From the NCBI RefSeq assembly GCF_009363535.1, contig NZ_CP045369.1, positions 4,455,001-4,519,000 of the forward strand: a stretch of 64,000 nt of DNA, read 5' to 3'. The DNA comes from Microbulbifer sp. THAF38. GTDB taxonomy: Bacteria > Pseudomonadota > Gammaproteobacteria > Pseudomonadales > Cellvibrionaceae. Below the pieces are notes generated by a model. It was not told where the DNA came from. It saw only the letters and a program-made list of their open reading frames with translations, and searched no databases. Shown here piece by piece: positions 26,464 through 34,991 of the stretch. Position 1 is the stretch's first letter; each line of letters starts with the position of its first letter. A program made the translations under genes and the position numbers.

Positions 26464-28629
26464 ATGGCCTGGATCAAGCGCACACTTATCGCTCTATTGG
26501 TCGTTTTCCTGCTGCTCGCCGGCGCTGTCGCCTGGCTATTGGCCGGCCTCGACATCAATCAATACAAGCCGCAACTGGAAAAACTCGCCGCCAAGCAGGG
26601 CATTTCCCTGCAACTCCAGGGCGATATCGGTTGGCAACTGTGGCCACAGGTAGGGCTGCAATTAAACGATGTCACCATGGCGCCATTACAGCTGCCCAAA
26701 GAAACCCTGGTGCGCGCCGATAAAATTGCCGTGGGTGTCGCCCTCAAGCCGCTGCTGCAACGCCGGGTGGAAGCCGAGGAAATCGTGCTGGTGGCACCGC
26801 AGATCGAACTCACGGTGGACAAAGAGGGGCGCGGCAACTGGGAATTGATCAGTGAGGCACTGGAAGCGCAGAAAAAACAGCCGCCCAAGCTGGAGATCCC
26901 CAAGGAAACAGAGACACCCGCCGAGCAACAGGTTGAGCTCAGCCTGAACAAGTTGCGCATTGAAAAGGGCTTGCTCTCCTACAGCGACGCCCGCACGGGC
27001 AAAGCCTATAAAGTGGAAAACCTGAACATCAGCGCCGACAACCTGGTGCCCGGCGGCGAACCGGGTCAGCTCAGCGCCGATGCCAGTGTGACGGGCAGCG
27101 ACTTACGCTACCCACTGAAACTTAAAATGGACAGCACCCTGGCTTTGGATGAAGGCCTCAACGGCCTGCGCCTGCAACCTCTGCAGCTGGTGCTCACTTC
27201 CGATAACAACGCCAAGGCCACCATGCACCTGCGCGGCTACGTGCGCCGCGACAACGGCAACCAACCCTGGCGCGTGCAGATGAACTTGAACGCCAGCGCC
27301 GATCCCCTACGCCCCTGGCTGGAACTGACCGGCAGCGAAGTCGTGACTCGCGACAGCGCCGCACTGCAAAAGCTGAATATCGAAGCCAGCATCGAAGGCA
27401 CCGAACAAAAACTCAACCTGACACCACTGCAATTAAAGCTCGACGGCACCACCTTTAACGGTAATGCCCAAGTGCGCAATGCAGAGATGCCGGGGCTCGA
27501 CCTGAGCCTGCGCGGCGGCGCCTTTAACCTGGATAACTATCTGCCACCGGCAGAAGAGAAGAGCGAGAAGACTGGCGAACAAACAAGCGGGGCACCAGCA
27601 ACGAAGGCCCCCTCTACCGAAGCCACCGCACAGAGTGAGGAGTCTACCCAGACCCCAACTTCCGCGGAGACCCTAAGCGCCCAGCAGACGGAAAAGAAAT
27701 CCAAGCCCAAAGCCGGTGAGCAGCTACCCGCCGAACCCCTGCCTCTCAGCGACCTGCGTGGTTTTAACGCCAATATTAGCCTGGCCCTGGACCAGCTACA
27801 GGCTGCCGGCCTGCAACTGGACAGCCCGGAAATCCAACTCACCGTAGATAACGGCCTCTACCAGCTGCAAAAACTTAGTGCCGACCTCTACGGCGGCCAG
27901 CTCAATAGCAATGGTCAGTTCAACGCCCGCGCCCAAACCGCAGAGGGCCAGGTGCGCGGCGGCCTGGTCGGTGTGGATATCGGCAAGGTACAGAAAGCGT
28001 TGTTCCCCAGTGAAAAAGTGCAGATAGCCGGCGAAGCCAGCGTCAACTGGGACGGACAGACCAAAGGCAAGACCTCTACGGACCTGCAACAAAACCTGCG
28101 CGCCGCCGTCAATGTCTCTAGCAAGGAGCTATCCATAGCGCCCTTCAATCTGGAGAAGAGCATGTGCCAGCTGTTCAGTTACGCCGAGAATACTCCGCTA
28201 CCGGAGAGAAACTGGCCCGCCCAGACCGATCTACAAGATGTGCGCGCCACCATCGCAGTGAAAGGCGACGAAGTAAAAGTGACCGAAATTCTCGCTGGCA
28301 TCGAGAATATCGCCATGACCGGCGATGGCGAGGTGGACCTGAAGAAACAGGACTTCGACTTCGCCCTCGGCCTCGCTCTAGTGGGCGAGAGCACCTCCGC
28401 CGATGGCTGCACTGTCAAGAACAAGCGCTGGCGTAACCGCACGTTGCCGCTGCGCTGCAAAGCCGACTTCGACGATGTGGGCCCAACAACCTGTAAACCC
28501 GACAGCCGCCGCCTCGACGACCTGTTGCGCGAGGAGCTGAAATACAAAGCTAAGAAAAAATATGGCGATAAGGTAGAAGAAAAAGTCGACGAGCTGAAAG
28601 ACAAACTGAAAAATCTTTTCGGCCGTTAA
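26464..28629 (+). CDS. AsmA family protein
   Basis: A 721-residue AsmA-like protein: one N-terminal membrane helix (about residues 5-27), an N-terminal AsmA region (LDINQYKPQLEKLAAKQGISL, the GDIGWQLWPQVGLQLNDV stretch), a low-complexity Glu/Thr/Ser-rich linker (about 360-425) and a C-terminal AsmA_2 region. AsmA proteins span the periplasm and are thought to move or organise phospholipids at the outer membrane. The C-terminus is charged (KKYGDKVEEKVDELKDKLK). It lies upstream of mutY, a conserved pairing here interrupted by an inserted gene; its last 75 bases recur at 29581-29655. Confidence 0.9.
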   Translation: MAWIKRTLIALLVVFLLLAGAVAWLLAGLDINQYKPQLEKLAAKQGISLQLQGDIGWQLWPQVGLQLNDVTMAPLQLPKETLVRADKIAVGVALKPLLQRRVEAEEIVLVAPQIELTVDKEGRGNWELISEALEAQKKQPPKLEIPKETETPAEQQVELSLNKLRIEKGLLSYSDARTGKAYKVENLNISADNLVPGGEPGQLSADASVTGSDLRYPLKLKMDSTLALDEGLNGLRLQPLQLVLTSDNNAKATMHLRGYVRRDNGNQPWRVQMNLNASADPLRPWLELTGSEVVTRDSAALQKLNIEASIEGTEQKLNLTPLQLKLDGTTFNGNAQVRNAEMPGLDLSLRGGAFNLDNYLPPAEEKSEKTGEQTSGAPATKAPSTEATAQSEESTQTPTSAETLSAQQTEKKSKPKAGEQLPAEPLPLSDLRGFNANISLALDQLQAAGLQLDSPEIQLTVDNGLYQLQKLSADLYGGQLNSNGQFNARAQTAEGQVRGGLVGVDIGKVQKALFPSEKVQIAGEASVNWDGQTKGKTSTDLQQNLRAAVNVSSKELSIAPFNLEKSMCQLFSYAENTPLPERNWPAQTDLQDVRATIAVKGDEVKVTEILAGIENIAMTGDGEVDLKKQDFDFALGLALVGESTSADGCTVKNKRWRNRTLPLRCKADFDDVGPTTCKPDSRRLDDLLREELKYKAKKKYGDKVEEKVDELKDKLKNLFGR

Positions 28630-28637
28630 TGTAAGCC

Positions 28638-28658
28638 GCACCGGGTTCCGCCCGGTGC
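28638..28658 (+). terminator. Hairpin after asmA
   Basis: GCACCGGG (28638-28645) and CCCGGTGC (28651-28658) form a perfect 8-bp stem with a 5-base loop, 8 bases after the asmA stop. No T-run follows, so it may act weakly. Confidence 0.5.
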
Positions 28659-28967
28659 GCAATTCCCCCCCAGTCACCCACGCTATTCAGTTGCACAATC
28701 CTTCCCCCAAGCACAAGAGCGAAAAATAACCAGGCAAAGAGAATTCGAATAAGCCACTCAAAAGGCGGTGTTATTGCGAATGACTTAATGCAGTCTTTAG
28801 CCTATGCATGGGGGTGGCCATCAAGTGTGCCGAGATCACCCAAGCTATTTTTTACATCGGTTGAGTTTTTTCTCATCGCACGACAATTTCCTTATTACCT
28901 ACACTTTCTTTTCCCAAAATTCGTTCAAACTCTATGGGGTTAATTGGTCAAATAACAGGAATAACAA
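28659..28967. other. Intergenic stretch upstream of inserted gene
   Basis: About 310 bases without a convincing gene. It is more AT-rich than asmA and mutY, especially at 28830-28965, and should hold the promoter of the gene at 28968. I see no IS end or tRNA here. Confidence 0.4.
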
Positions 28968-29495
28968 ATGCCATTACTGGAACGGAATCGAGACAATCAA
29001 TCCAAGCAGGTGATCACCAAGCTGGTGACTAGCGCTGCGAAAAACACACCTGCAGAGGAGGCCTGGGGTAACCACCACGTGAACTGCTATGCCTGGGCCG
29101 CAAACTGCGAGGAGCCCCACAGGGGCAAGCCAGACCCAGGCTCCTACTCCGGCTATGACGCGGGCTTGGACAATGACCGTCTGATTGAGGGTGCCAAGCG
29201 CGATGGTATGGCCTATGTTGCCAACGCCCCAGCAAACGATCCCCCGCCTTTCACCCAGGGTTATTACTGTGTTGCGCTGTATAAGTCCACAACCGATCAC
29301 CACTGGTACCGGCGGGACCCGGAAACCGGCTACTGGACTCACAAACCCGGCGCTCACGGGGTGAAAAACTACGGGCCCGGCTTTGTAATTCTGCCCAAGC
29401 AGCTGGAGACGGCTAACCATAACTATGGTATGGCAGCCACCAATTATCGCTTTGTCGGCTATTTCTATGTCCCGGAAGAGGGCATTCAGGTCTGA
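28968..29495 (+). CDS. Hypothetical protein with NCYAWA and HKPG motifs
   Basis: A 175-residue protein with no signal peptide or membrane helix. AGGA lies 6 bases before the ATG. It contains NCYAWAANCEEPHRGKPDPG (about residues 39-58), then VALYKSTTDHHWYRRDPETG and YWTHKPGAHGVKNY (about residues 100-130). An Asn-Cys-Tyr-Ala segment followed by HxWYRR and WxHKPG recalls a family of small putative cysteine-peptidase-like proteins found in scattered bacteria and phages, with Cys41 and a later His as candidate catalytic residues; this is pattern memory, not proof. It lies between asmA and mutY, bounded by a duplicated asmA 3' end. Confidence 0.65.
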   Translation: MPLLERNRDNQSKQVITKLVTSAAKNTPAEEAWGNHHVNCYAWAANCEEPHRGKPDPGSYSGYDAGLDNDRLIEGAKRDGMAYVANAPANDPPPFTQGYYCVALYKSTTDHHWYRRDPETGYWTHKPGAHGVKNYGPGFVILPKQLETANHNYGMAATNYRFVGYFYVPEEGIQV

Positions 29496-29580
29496 TCGCT
29501 AAGCGGAGATCGTCACGGTACTGCTCAGCCTGAGCTAGACCTGAGCAAGATAAGATGGGCGGCAAGGCCTGCGCTCACCG

Positions 29581-29655
29581 AAAAAATATGGCGATTAGGC
29601 TGAAGAAAAGGTCGACGAATTGAGAGAAACCATGAAAAATCTCTTCCGTCGCTAA
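29581..29655 (+). pseudogene. Diverged duplicate of the asmA 3' end
   Basis: These 75 bases align without gaps to the last 75 bases of asmA (28555-28629); about 60 positions match by eye. Conceptual translation is [27 protein letters not shown], against KKYGDKVEEKVDELKDKLKNLFGR in asmA, and both copies end in TAA. The in-frame TAG and the lack of any upstream asmA sequence show it is a remnant. With the intact copy it brackets the inserted gene at 28968. Confidence 0.85.
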
Positions 29656-29734
29656 GGCCCAGGCAAAGTGCACCGAGGTTAACTCGTGCACGGCCCCAAG
29701 GTTTCCATCACAAACTCCAGCCCGCAGTATCTCC

Positions 29735-30820
29735 ATGACCCCAAAGCAGTTCCAAAACGCCGTTCTCAAATGGTTCGACAAACACGGGCGCAAGGACCTG
29801 CCCTGGCAGCAGAAGATCAATCCCTATCGCGTGTGGGTTTCCGAGATCATGCTGCAGCAGACCCAGGTCAGCGCAGTGATTCCCTACTTCGAACGCTTTA
29901 TGCAGAGCTTTCCCACCCTGGAGAGCCTCGCCACCGCGCCGTTGGATAAGGTGCTGGCTCACTGGAGTGGCCTCGGTTATTACGCCCGCGCGCGCAATCT
30001 GCACAAATGTGCACAGACGGTGTTGCAGGAACACGGTGGGGAATTTCCACGGGATGCAGAAGCGCTCACCGAGCTGAGCGGCATTGGCCGCTCCACCGCC
30101 GGCGCCATTGCTAGTATCAGCATGGGACTCCGAGCGCCGATTCTGGATGGCAACGTAAAACGGGTACTGGCGCGCTTCCACGCCGTGGAAGGCTGGCCGG
30201 GGCAGAGCGCCGTGGCCAATCAATTGTGGGAGCTGGCCGAGACCTACACTCCGGACAAACGCGTTAACGATTACACCCAGGTGATGATGGATCTGGGTGC
30301 CACCCTGTGCACCCGCAGCAAACCCCGCTGTGAAGAGTGCCCGTTAAAGAAATCCTGTGTGGCCCACGCCCAAGGCAATCCGCAGGATTACCCCGGCAAA
30401 AAACCGCGTAAGGAAAAACCGGTGCGCAGCGCCACCCTGTTACTACTGGAATACCAGGGCAAAATTTATCTAGAGCAGCGCCCCGCCAGCGGTATCTGGG
30501 GTGGCCTCTGGTGTCCTCCCCAAGCAGAAGATGCCAAGGCCTGGCTCAAACAACAGCGCTGGCGCGCCAGTGAAATACACACGCTACCGCTGCTGCGCCA
30601 CACCTTTACCCACTTCCACCTGGATATTACCCCGCTGTGGGTACAGCTCGACAAAGTCTCCACCCAGGTGGCGGAGAGCGGCGCCGGCTGGTATAAACTG
30701 CGACAACTAAACCGCGCCCGCGCGGCCCAGGAACTGGGGCTACCCGCCCCAATCGTGAAGCTGGCAAAACAACTATTGGCGCTGCAGGCACCCCTGCTCG
30801 CCCCAACTACGGCCGACTAG
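29735..30820 (+). CDS. mutY: A/G-specific adenine DNA glycosylase
   Basis: A 361-residue base-excision repair enzyme that removes adenine mispaired with 8-oxoguanine. The helix-hairpin-helix [17 protein letters not shown] is near residue 115, with the catalytic aspartate region [11 protein letters not shown] following. The catalytic Glu is in [10 protein letters not shown] near residue 36. The 4Fe-4S cluster ligands are C-x6-C-x2-C-x5-C ([17 protein letters not shown], about residue 190). A C-terminal NUDIX-like domain with [10 protein letters not shown] follows. yggX lies 15 bases downstream. Confidence 0.97.
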   Translation: MTPKQFQNAVLKWFDKHGRKDLPWQQKINPYRVWVSEIMLQQTQVSAVIPYFERFMQSFPTLESLATAPLDKVLAHWSGLGYYARARNLHKCAQTVLQEHGGEFPRDAEALTELSGIGRSTAGAIASISMGLRAPILDGNVKRVLARFHAVEGWPGQSAVANQLWELAETYTPDKRVNDYTQVMMDLGATLCTRSKPRCEECPLKKSCVAHAQGNPQDYPGKKPRKEKPVRSATLLLLEYQGKIYLEQRPASGIWGGLWCPPQAEDAKAWLKQQRWRASEIHTLPLLRHTFTHFHLDITPLWVQLDKVSTQVAESGAGWYKLRQLNRARAAQELGLPAPIVKLAKQLLALQAPLLAPTTAD

Positions 30821-30835
30821 AACCAGGAGGAGTCC

Positions 30836-31111
30836 ATGTCCAGAACCGTATTCTGCCGCAAGTACCAAGAGGAATTGGAAGGCCTGGACGCACCGCCCTT
30901 CCCCGGCCCCAAAGGCGTTGATATCTTCGAGCACGTTTCCAAAAAAGCCTGGCAGGAGTGGATGTCACACCAGACCATGCTGATCAATGAAAAGCACCTC
31001 AATATGATGGAACCCTCCAGCCGCGCCTACCTGAGCGAGCAGATGATGAAGTTCCTGAGCGGTGAAGAGTACGACGCAGCCGACGGCTACGTGCCCCCGG
31101 AACAGCAGTAA
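30836..31111 (+). CDS. yggX: Probable Fe(2+)-trafficking protein YggX
   Basis: A 91-residue protein of normal length for YggX. It has the N-terminal conserved cysteine and core [17 protein letters not shown], followed by [22 protein letters not shown] and [19 protein letters not shown]. YggX helps protect iron-sulfur enzymes from oxidants. A strong AGGAGG site precedes the ATG. It is cotranscribed with mutY, an Fe-S enzyme, as in many gammaproteobacteria. Confidence 0.95.
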   Translation: MSRTVFCRKYQEELEGLDAPPFPGPKGVDIFEHVSKKAWQEWMSHQTMLINEKHLNMMEPSSRAYLSEQMMKFLSGEEYDAADGYVPPEQQ

Positions 31112-31236
31112 ACGGGCCCCGCAAAGCCTCCCCGCAAAAGAAAAAAAACTTTTTACAATCAAGGGGTTGACTCAGCCCCGCGATAAGGCTTTAATACGCG
31201 CCTCGCGACGCAGGGGAAGCCCAGCAAGATCGCAAA

Positions 31237-31312
31237 GCCCGGATAGCTCAGTCGGTAGAGCAGGGGATTGAAAATCCCCGTGTCGGTGGTTCGATTCCGC
31301 CTCCGGGCACCA
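31237..31312 (+). tRNA. tRNA-Phe (anticodon GAA)
   Basis: 76 bases including CCA fold as a tRNA. The acceptor stem is GCCCGGA/TCCGGGC, the D-arm is GCTCAGTCGGTAGAGC, the anticodon stem GGGGA/TCCCC encloses TTGAAAA with anticodon GAA, and the T-arm GGTGGTTCGATTCCGCC is standard. The AT-rich accessory region begins directly after it, but no copy of its 3' end was found downstream. Confidence 0.97.
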
Positions 31313-31317
31313 TATTT

Positions 31318-31352
31318 AAAAAGCCTCATCCGCAAGGATGGGGCTTTTTTTA
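31318..31352 (+). terminator. Terminator after tRNA-Phe
   Basis: AAAAAGCCTCATCC and GGATGGGGCTTTTTT pair around GCAA, followed by T residues. It lies 6 bases after the tRNA CCA end. Confidence 0.85.
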
Positions 31353-31912
31353 TGCTCGGACACCTAGATGATAGTCGCCGTTATAGCTTGGGGAGATGTG
31401 CCAGGCTGAGGCAGAACAACTAAATGGCTATTTTAATTGCTTTATCTCCCAGCTCTTAAAAAGAAGACTCCACTCAAGATTGACTTTTTAATTTCTAAGT
31501 AAGTTCACTTACTTCTTTCAAGCCACGCCAACAGCGAGCCCCCCCACGCATGGTCTTAATGGCTATAAGGCCGAAACTAGACTTAAGGACACATAAATAA
31601 TTTCTTGATTTCCCGTCTTTTCAGTGCAATTCAAGGTCAATCAATAGCTTTAATGGAATGCGTATATCTCCAAACGCTCTAAAATTTTAGATGATGAAGG
31701 ACCAGAAGGCAGCAATAAACATAAATCTAAGGTGATTTGCAGCAGACCTTGCCTACTTAAAGATCTCCTGTATCTAGGTTTCTCACCAAGAAATGGGCTT
31801 GTAGACTAAAAAGCCCACTAAGCAAAGCACTAAAATGCCATTCTACCCTTACCTGAAAATTGTTCATCTAGCTGCCAAAGTAGCCCGGAGCATAAACGCA
31901 AAATCAAAGAGT
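31353..31912. other. AT-rich intergenic stretch at the start of the accessory region
   Basis: No convincing gene is seen on either strand. Base composition drops sharply in GC compared with the genes to the left. A perfect 18-bp palindrome, AAGTAAGTTCACTTACTT-like, lies at 31497-31514. Confidence 0.5.
31497..31514. promoter_or_regulatory. Perfect 18-bp palindrome, possible operator
   Basis: AAGTAAGT (31497-31504) and ACTTACTT (31507-31514) are exact inverted repeats with a 2-base centre. The form resembles binding sites of small dimeric regulators such as TetR-type proteins. No regulator or target gene lies beside it, so the role is open. Confidence 0.35.
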
Positions 31913-32136
31913 GCTAAATGCTAAATGCTAAATGCTAAATGCTAAATGCTAAATGCTAAATGCTAAATGCTAAATGCTAAATGCTAAATGCTAAATGCTA
32001 AATGCTAAATGCTAAATGCTAAATGCTAAATGCTAAATGCTAAATGCTAAATGCTAAATGCTAAATGCTAAATGCTAAATGCTAAATGCTAAATGCTAAA
32101 TGCTAAATGCTAAATGCTAAATGCTAAATGCTAAAT
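31913..32136. repeat. Heptanucleotide tandem array, 32 perfect copies of GCTAAAT
   Basis: The unit GCTAAAT is repeated head-to-tail 32 times with no sequence error over 224 bases, followed by a partial GCT. It lies about 100-160 bases upstream of the first gene of the accessory region and just upstream of a TATAAT-like box (about 32213-32218). A perfect array of this size implies recent expansion by slippage, and copy number is likely to vary between isolates. Confidence 0.97.
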
Positions 32137-32229
32137 GCTGATAAGTATTTTAAGTCGTAGATTATAGAAGCCAGAATCAGCAATCTGAAAAAAATTACTA
32201 AATAAAATTCTTGTATAATTGCCAGCTAA

Positions 32230-33306
32230 ACTACACTGGTATACCGAAGGTATAAAAATTTTGATCCATCTATTGTTAAACACGATTCTACCTTAAAAGT
32301 GGTTTCTCAGGTACAACAGGAAGGAATTATTAAGGAATTTGTTCCATCAAATGCTGGCGGAAGTTCTGGCGCCCAATTTGGTTTAGTCGGCGCTCTAATC
32401 GGAGCTGCAGTAAATACTTCGATTAATAATTCTAGAGCAAAAGAGGCAGAAACAACTGCAGAACCATTTAGAAACGCTCTCTTAGATATAAATACCAGAG
32501 AGACTTTGAAATTAGCTTACACAGATGCTCTAAAAGATATTGACTGGGCAACCCATCAAGAAGTATTGAGCGAACAATTACCAGAGAACTCTAAAACATC
32601 TGATTATACAGATAATATTAATGATGATTTACTGTTATTAATATCAACAAGATATAGTTTAAAACCGAATGCCGAAGTTATTGAGTTTAAAGCCGACTAT
32701 TCCACATTTGAAAAAAAAGAAGAAGGTAACGATAAGAGTAAGGAAAAACTCATTTATCAGAATTCGGCTATTTTTCAGTCATTCCCTTACAATGGATCAG
32801 TACGCAGATTAAATGAAGAAGAAAATAAAAAAGAAATCGAAAATTTACACAAGAAATATCCGACGGATTCAACTACACCCAAGACCCTAATTAGCAGGAA
32901 TCAGAAAAAAATAAACAGGGCTCTAGCAAAATTACAGAAAAAAACCATTCATATAGTTGGCCATAATCCTAATGGCTCAATATGGTTAGCAAATGATGCT
33001 GAACTTCTCCATCAAGAATTCGCACTAGCTCCAAAAATTATCGCAAGGATGATTTCTTATGATCTGTCTGGAAAGTACCCCCTAGATATAGAGTCAGAAA
33101 ATGCGAAAAACATACCTGATGTTCAAATCCTTGAAGAATTCGACAATGGAATGCTAATCACTAGAGAAAAGAATGGGCATCTACTTTACAAGCATAAAGA
33201 AGCGCCCTTATATCTTACTTACGGCGAAAATTTTGAAGAAGGTAATAATAATATTTATTCTTGGCCAGCTCATGCTGGCCTCTTGCACAACCCAGATTTA
33301 CCATAG
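32230..33306 (+). CDS. Hypothetical protein, possibly truncated at its 5' end
   Basis: An open frame runs from just after a stop codon at 32227 to 33306. The first common start is a GTG at 32299 (335 residues), but the frame upstream also reads well (LVYRRYKNFDPSIVKHD), suggesting the real protein began further left and lost its start and signal sequence. A glycine-rich hydrophobic segment (GAQFGLVGALIGAAVNTSI) is followed by a long charged region. No family is recognised. Its end overlaps the start of the interrupted lipoprotein gene by about 74 bases. It may be a pseudogene. Confidence 0.5.
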   Translation, partial: TTLVYRRYKNFDPSIVKHDSTLKVVSQVQQEGIIKEFVPSNAGGSSGAQFGLVGALIGAAVNTSINNSRAKEAETTAEPFRNALLDINTRETLKLAYTDALKDIDWATHQEVLSEQLPENSKTSDYTDNINDDLLLLISTRYSLKPNAEVIEFKADYSTFEKKEEGNDKSKEKLIYQNSAIFQSFPYNGSVRRLNEEENKKEIENLHKKYPTDSTTPKTLISRNQKKINRALAKLQKKTIHIVGHNPNGSIWLANDAELLHQEFALAPKIIARMISYDLSGKYPLDIESENAKNIPDVQILEEFDNGMLITREKNGHLLYKHKEAPLYLTYGENFEEGNNNIYSWPAHAGLLHNPDLP

Positions 33307-33602
33307 AAAGCTATCAGTTAAAGATACCAACTTGGAACCTCCAGCAGAAACAACACAACTTTACTGCCCGAAAACTATATCTATAGTAGATAAAAGTGAA
33401 AAAACAGCGCCAATCCATGGAATTGGAGATTCCTTAATCATCTCCACTGTCAAGGAAATACTTAAAGATAAAAATTTATTTTACTTATCTGAAGATTCAA
33501 AATCAGACATCAACATCACTATAAGAAAAGCTTATATAAATAGGCTCACTACATCAAAATCTGCCATGGTAGTTGTTAGTATTTCTGAGAGAGAAACTGG
33601 AA

Positions 33603-34633
33603 CCTAGATTTCCAACATAAGTGACACACGTTTACCCACCAAAAATTCCAGTGGGCTCAAGTAATTTAACACCTTCCTTGGGCGAGTATTGATTCGAAAC
33701 ACTGCATCATCAATACGGCTTTTTGGTATCTTGCCAATTTCCACTCCTTTCGGGAAAAAGCGTCTCAAGAGACCATTAGTGTTTTCGTTCAGCCCACGCT
33801 CCCAGGAATGGTAAGGTTTCGCAAAATATATTCTGCATCCTAGCTTCTGCGCAATCGATTGATGACCTGCGAATTCTCCGCCATTATCGAAGGTGATGGT
33901 TTTACAGATGGCCTGATATGGCTTCAGCATCTGCTTTATTGCCCGACCTACTGTTTTCTTGCTCTTATTTGGGACTCTGCGAGTGAGCAATAATTTGGAG
34001 ACTCGCTCAACCAGTGTCACCAGATAGCCATCTTGACCATAAACTGTATCGCCTTCCCAGTGACCAATCTCAGTGTTTTCATCGACAATCGCAGGCCTTT
34101 CATCAATATCTATGCGCTCTGGAATAAGCTTTACGCCTGCCTCAGAACTTGCTCGTTTACGATAAGGTTTGGCTTTTCTTGGCAGACGTGATCTCCAGTT
34201 AAGCCGATAAATCCAGCGGTAAATTGTTGAACAGCTAACCGCTTTCGTACACCGTTCAAGCCGCATTCGGCCAGCGATTTGTTCAGGGCTTGCATTTTTT
34301 AGCTGAAGGTCGATTTGTACCTGCATGGCAAAGTCGAGCTTGGTGTACTTAAGAGCTCCGTGCCGCCGTTGCAGTGCCTGACGATGGGCACTCTCGGCAC
34401 AGTAGGGGCTGCAACGACCTAGCTCGCGAGAGATGGTCTTATTGGATCTATGGAGGCGTTGTGCAATGGCTCTGCCCATTAAGGGCCTCAATCTGGTATC
34501 GTTCTTTTAAGGACAGCTGACTGGTACGGGTTCCCATGAGGTTCCTGGCTTGTTTGTGTGGAAGCTTACTAGCCTACAGCCAGCTGACCTCTCTCGCTAT
34601 TGCCAAGTGTGTCGGTTGTTTTGGGAATCTAGG
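33603..34633. mobile_element. IS30-family insertion sequence, 1031 bp
   Basis: The terminal inverted repeats are visible: the left end starts CCTAGATTTCCAACATAAG and the right end, read on the minus strand, starts CCTAGATTCCCAAAACAAC; both continue with GACACAC. The flanks carry the direct repeat GAA (33600-33602 and 34634-34636), a 3-bp target duplication. One transposase gene fills the element on the minus strand, with its stop codon inside the left repeat. It is far better preserved than the IS30 remnants to its right, so it arrived later. Confidence 0.88.
33604..34537 (-). pseudogene. IS30-family transposase, frameshifted near the N-terminus
   Basis: The natural start is an ATG at 34537 (MGTRTSQLSLKERYQIEAL). 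At about 34485 one extra base, in CTTAATGGG, shifts the frame; after it the sequence continues correctly as MGRAIAQRLHRSNKTISREL to the stop at 33604. The DDE region is intact: EIGHWEGDTVYG, TITFDNGGEF and the final glutamate in HSWERGLNENTNGLLRRFFP. It is either inactivated by the frameshift or expressed by recoding or from an internal start (TTG at 34491). Confidence 0.8.
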
Positions 34634-34991
34634 GAAAAATTACAACTTCCCGGGGAAGCTCCGTAAGTGTCAATTGGTGGGAAACACAAAATGAGTATGT
34701 AGCAGCCCTTGAGAATGCTTTGCAGACTTTGTTAGATCCATTTAAAGAGGGGCTTAGTAAGTACTGCAGTGATCGGCTCCATATTTAAAGAGTAGATTAT
34801 TGAGTATAAAAATAATATTTTTATGGGCGGAAAAAATTGATTATTCGGAAAGAAATCCCTAGATAGAAAATGTAAATAATCCCGGATAATCACCTCATCA
34901 GTCGCACTTGGTTTCGGATAATAAGTGCAATTGGTAAAGAAGGGCTCAGCTGGTAGAGTCAGCACCTCTCCCGACCAAGAGAAAAGCACTG

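Larger units (their letters stand above)
33233..34788 (+). pseudogene. Lipoprotein gene interrupted by an IS30-type element
   Basis: A TTG at 33233 gives the signal peptide MKKVIIIFILGQLMLASC with lipobox LASC. The frame runs to 33602, where the IS begins. Joining 33602 to 34637 (removing the IS and one copy of the 3-bp duplication GAA) restores an open frame that continues ETGKITTSRGSSVSVNWWE and ends at TAA 34786-34788, giving 522 bases and 173 residues. An ATG at 33173 in the same frame is a less likely start because it spoils the signal. The protein family is not recognised. The gene overlaps the preceding hypothetical gene, so the two were probably one operon. Confidence 0.8.

Noticed and set aside
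31913-32136. Possible CRISPR array
   Set aside because: The 7-bp units are contiguous and have no spacers; it is a simple tandem repeat.
34946-34980. tRNA-like D-arm sequence (GGGCTCAGCTGGTAGAG) upstream of IS30 remnant 1, repeated at 37275-37320
   Set aside because: Only the D-arm resembles a tRNA; no acceptor stem, anticodon arm or T-arm follows. It is part of the conserved IS30 upstream region.
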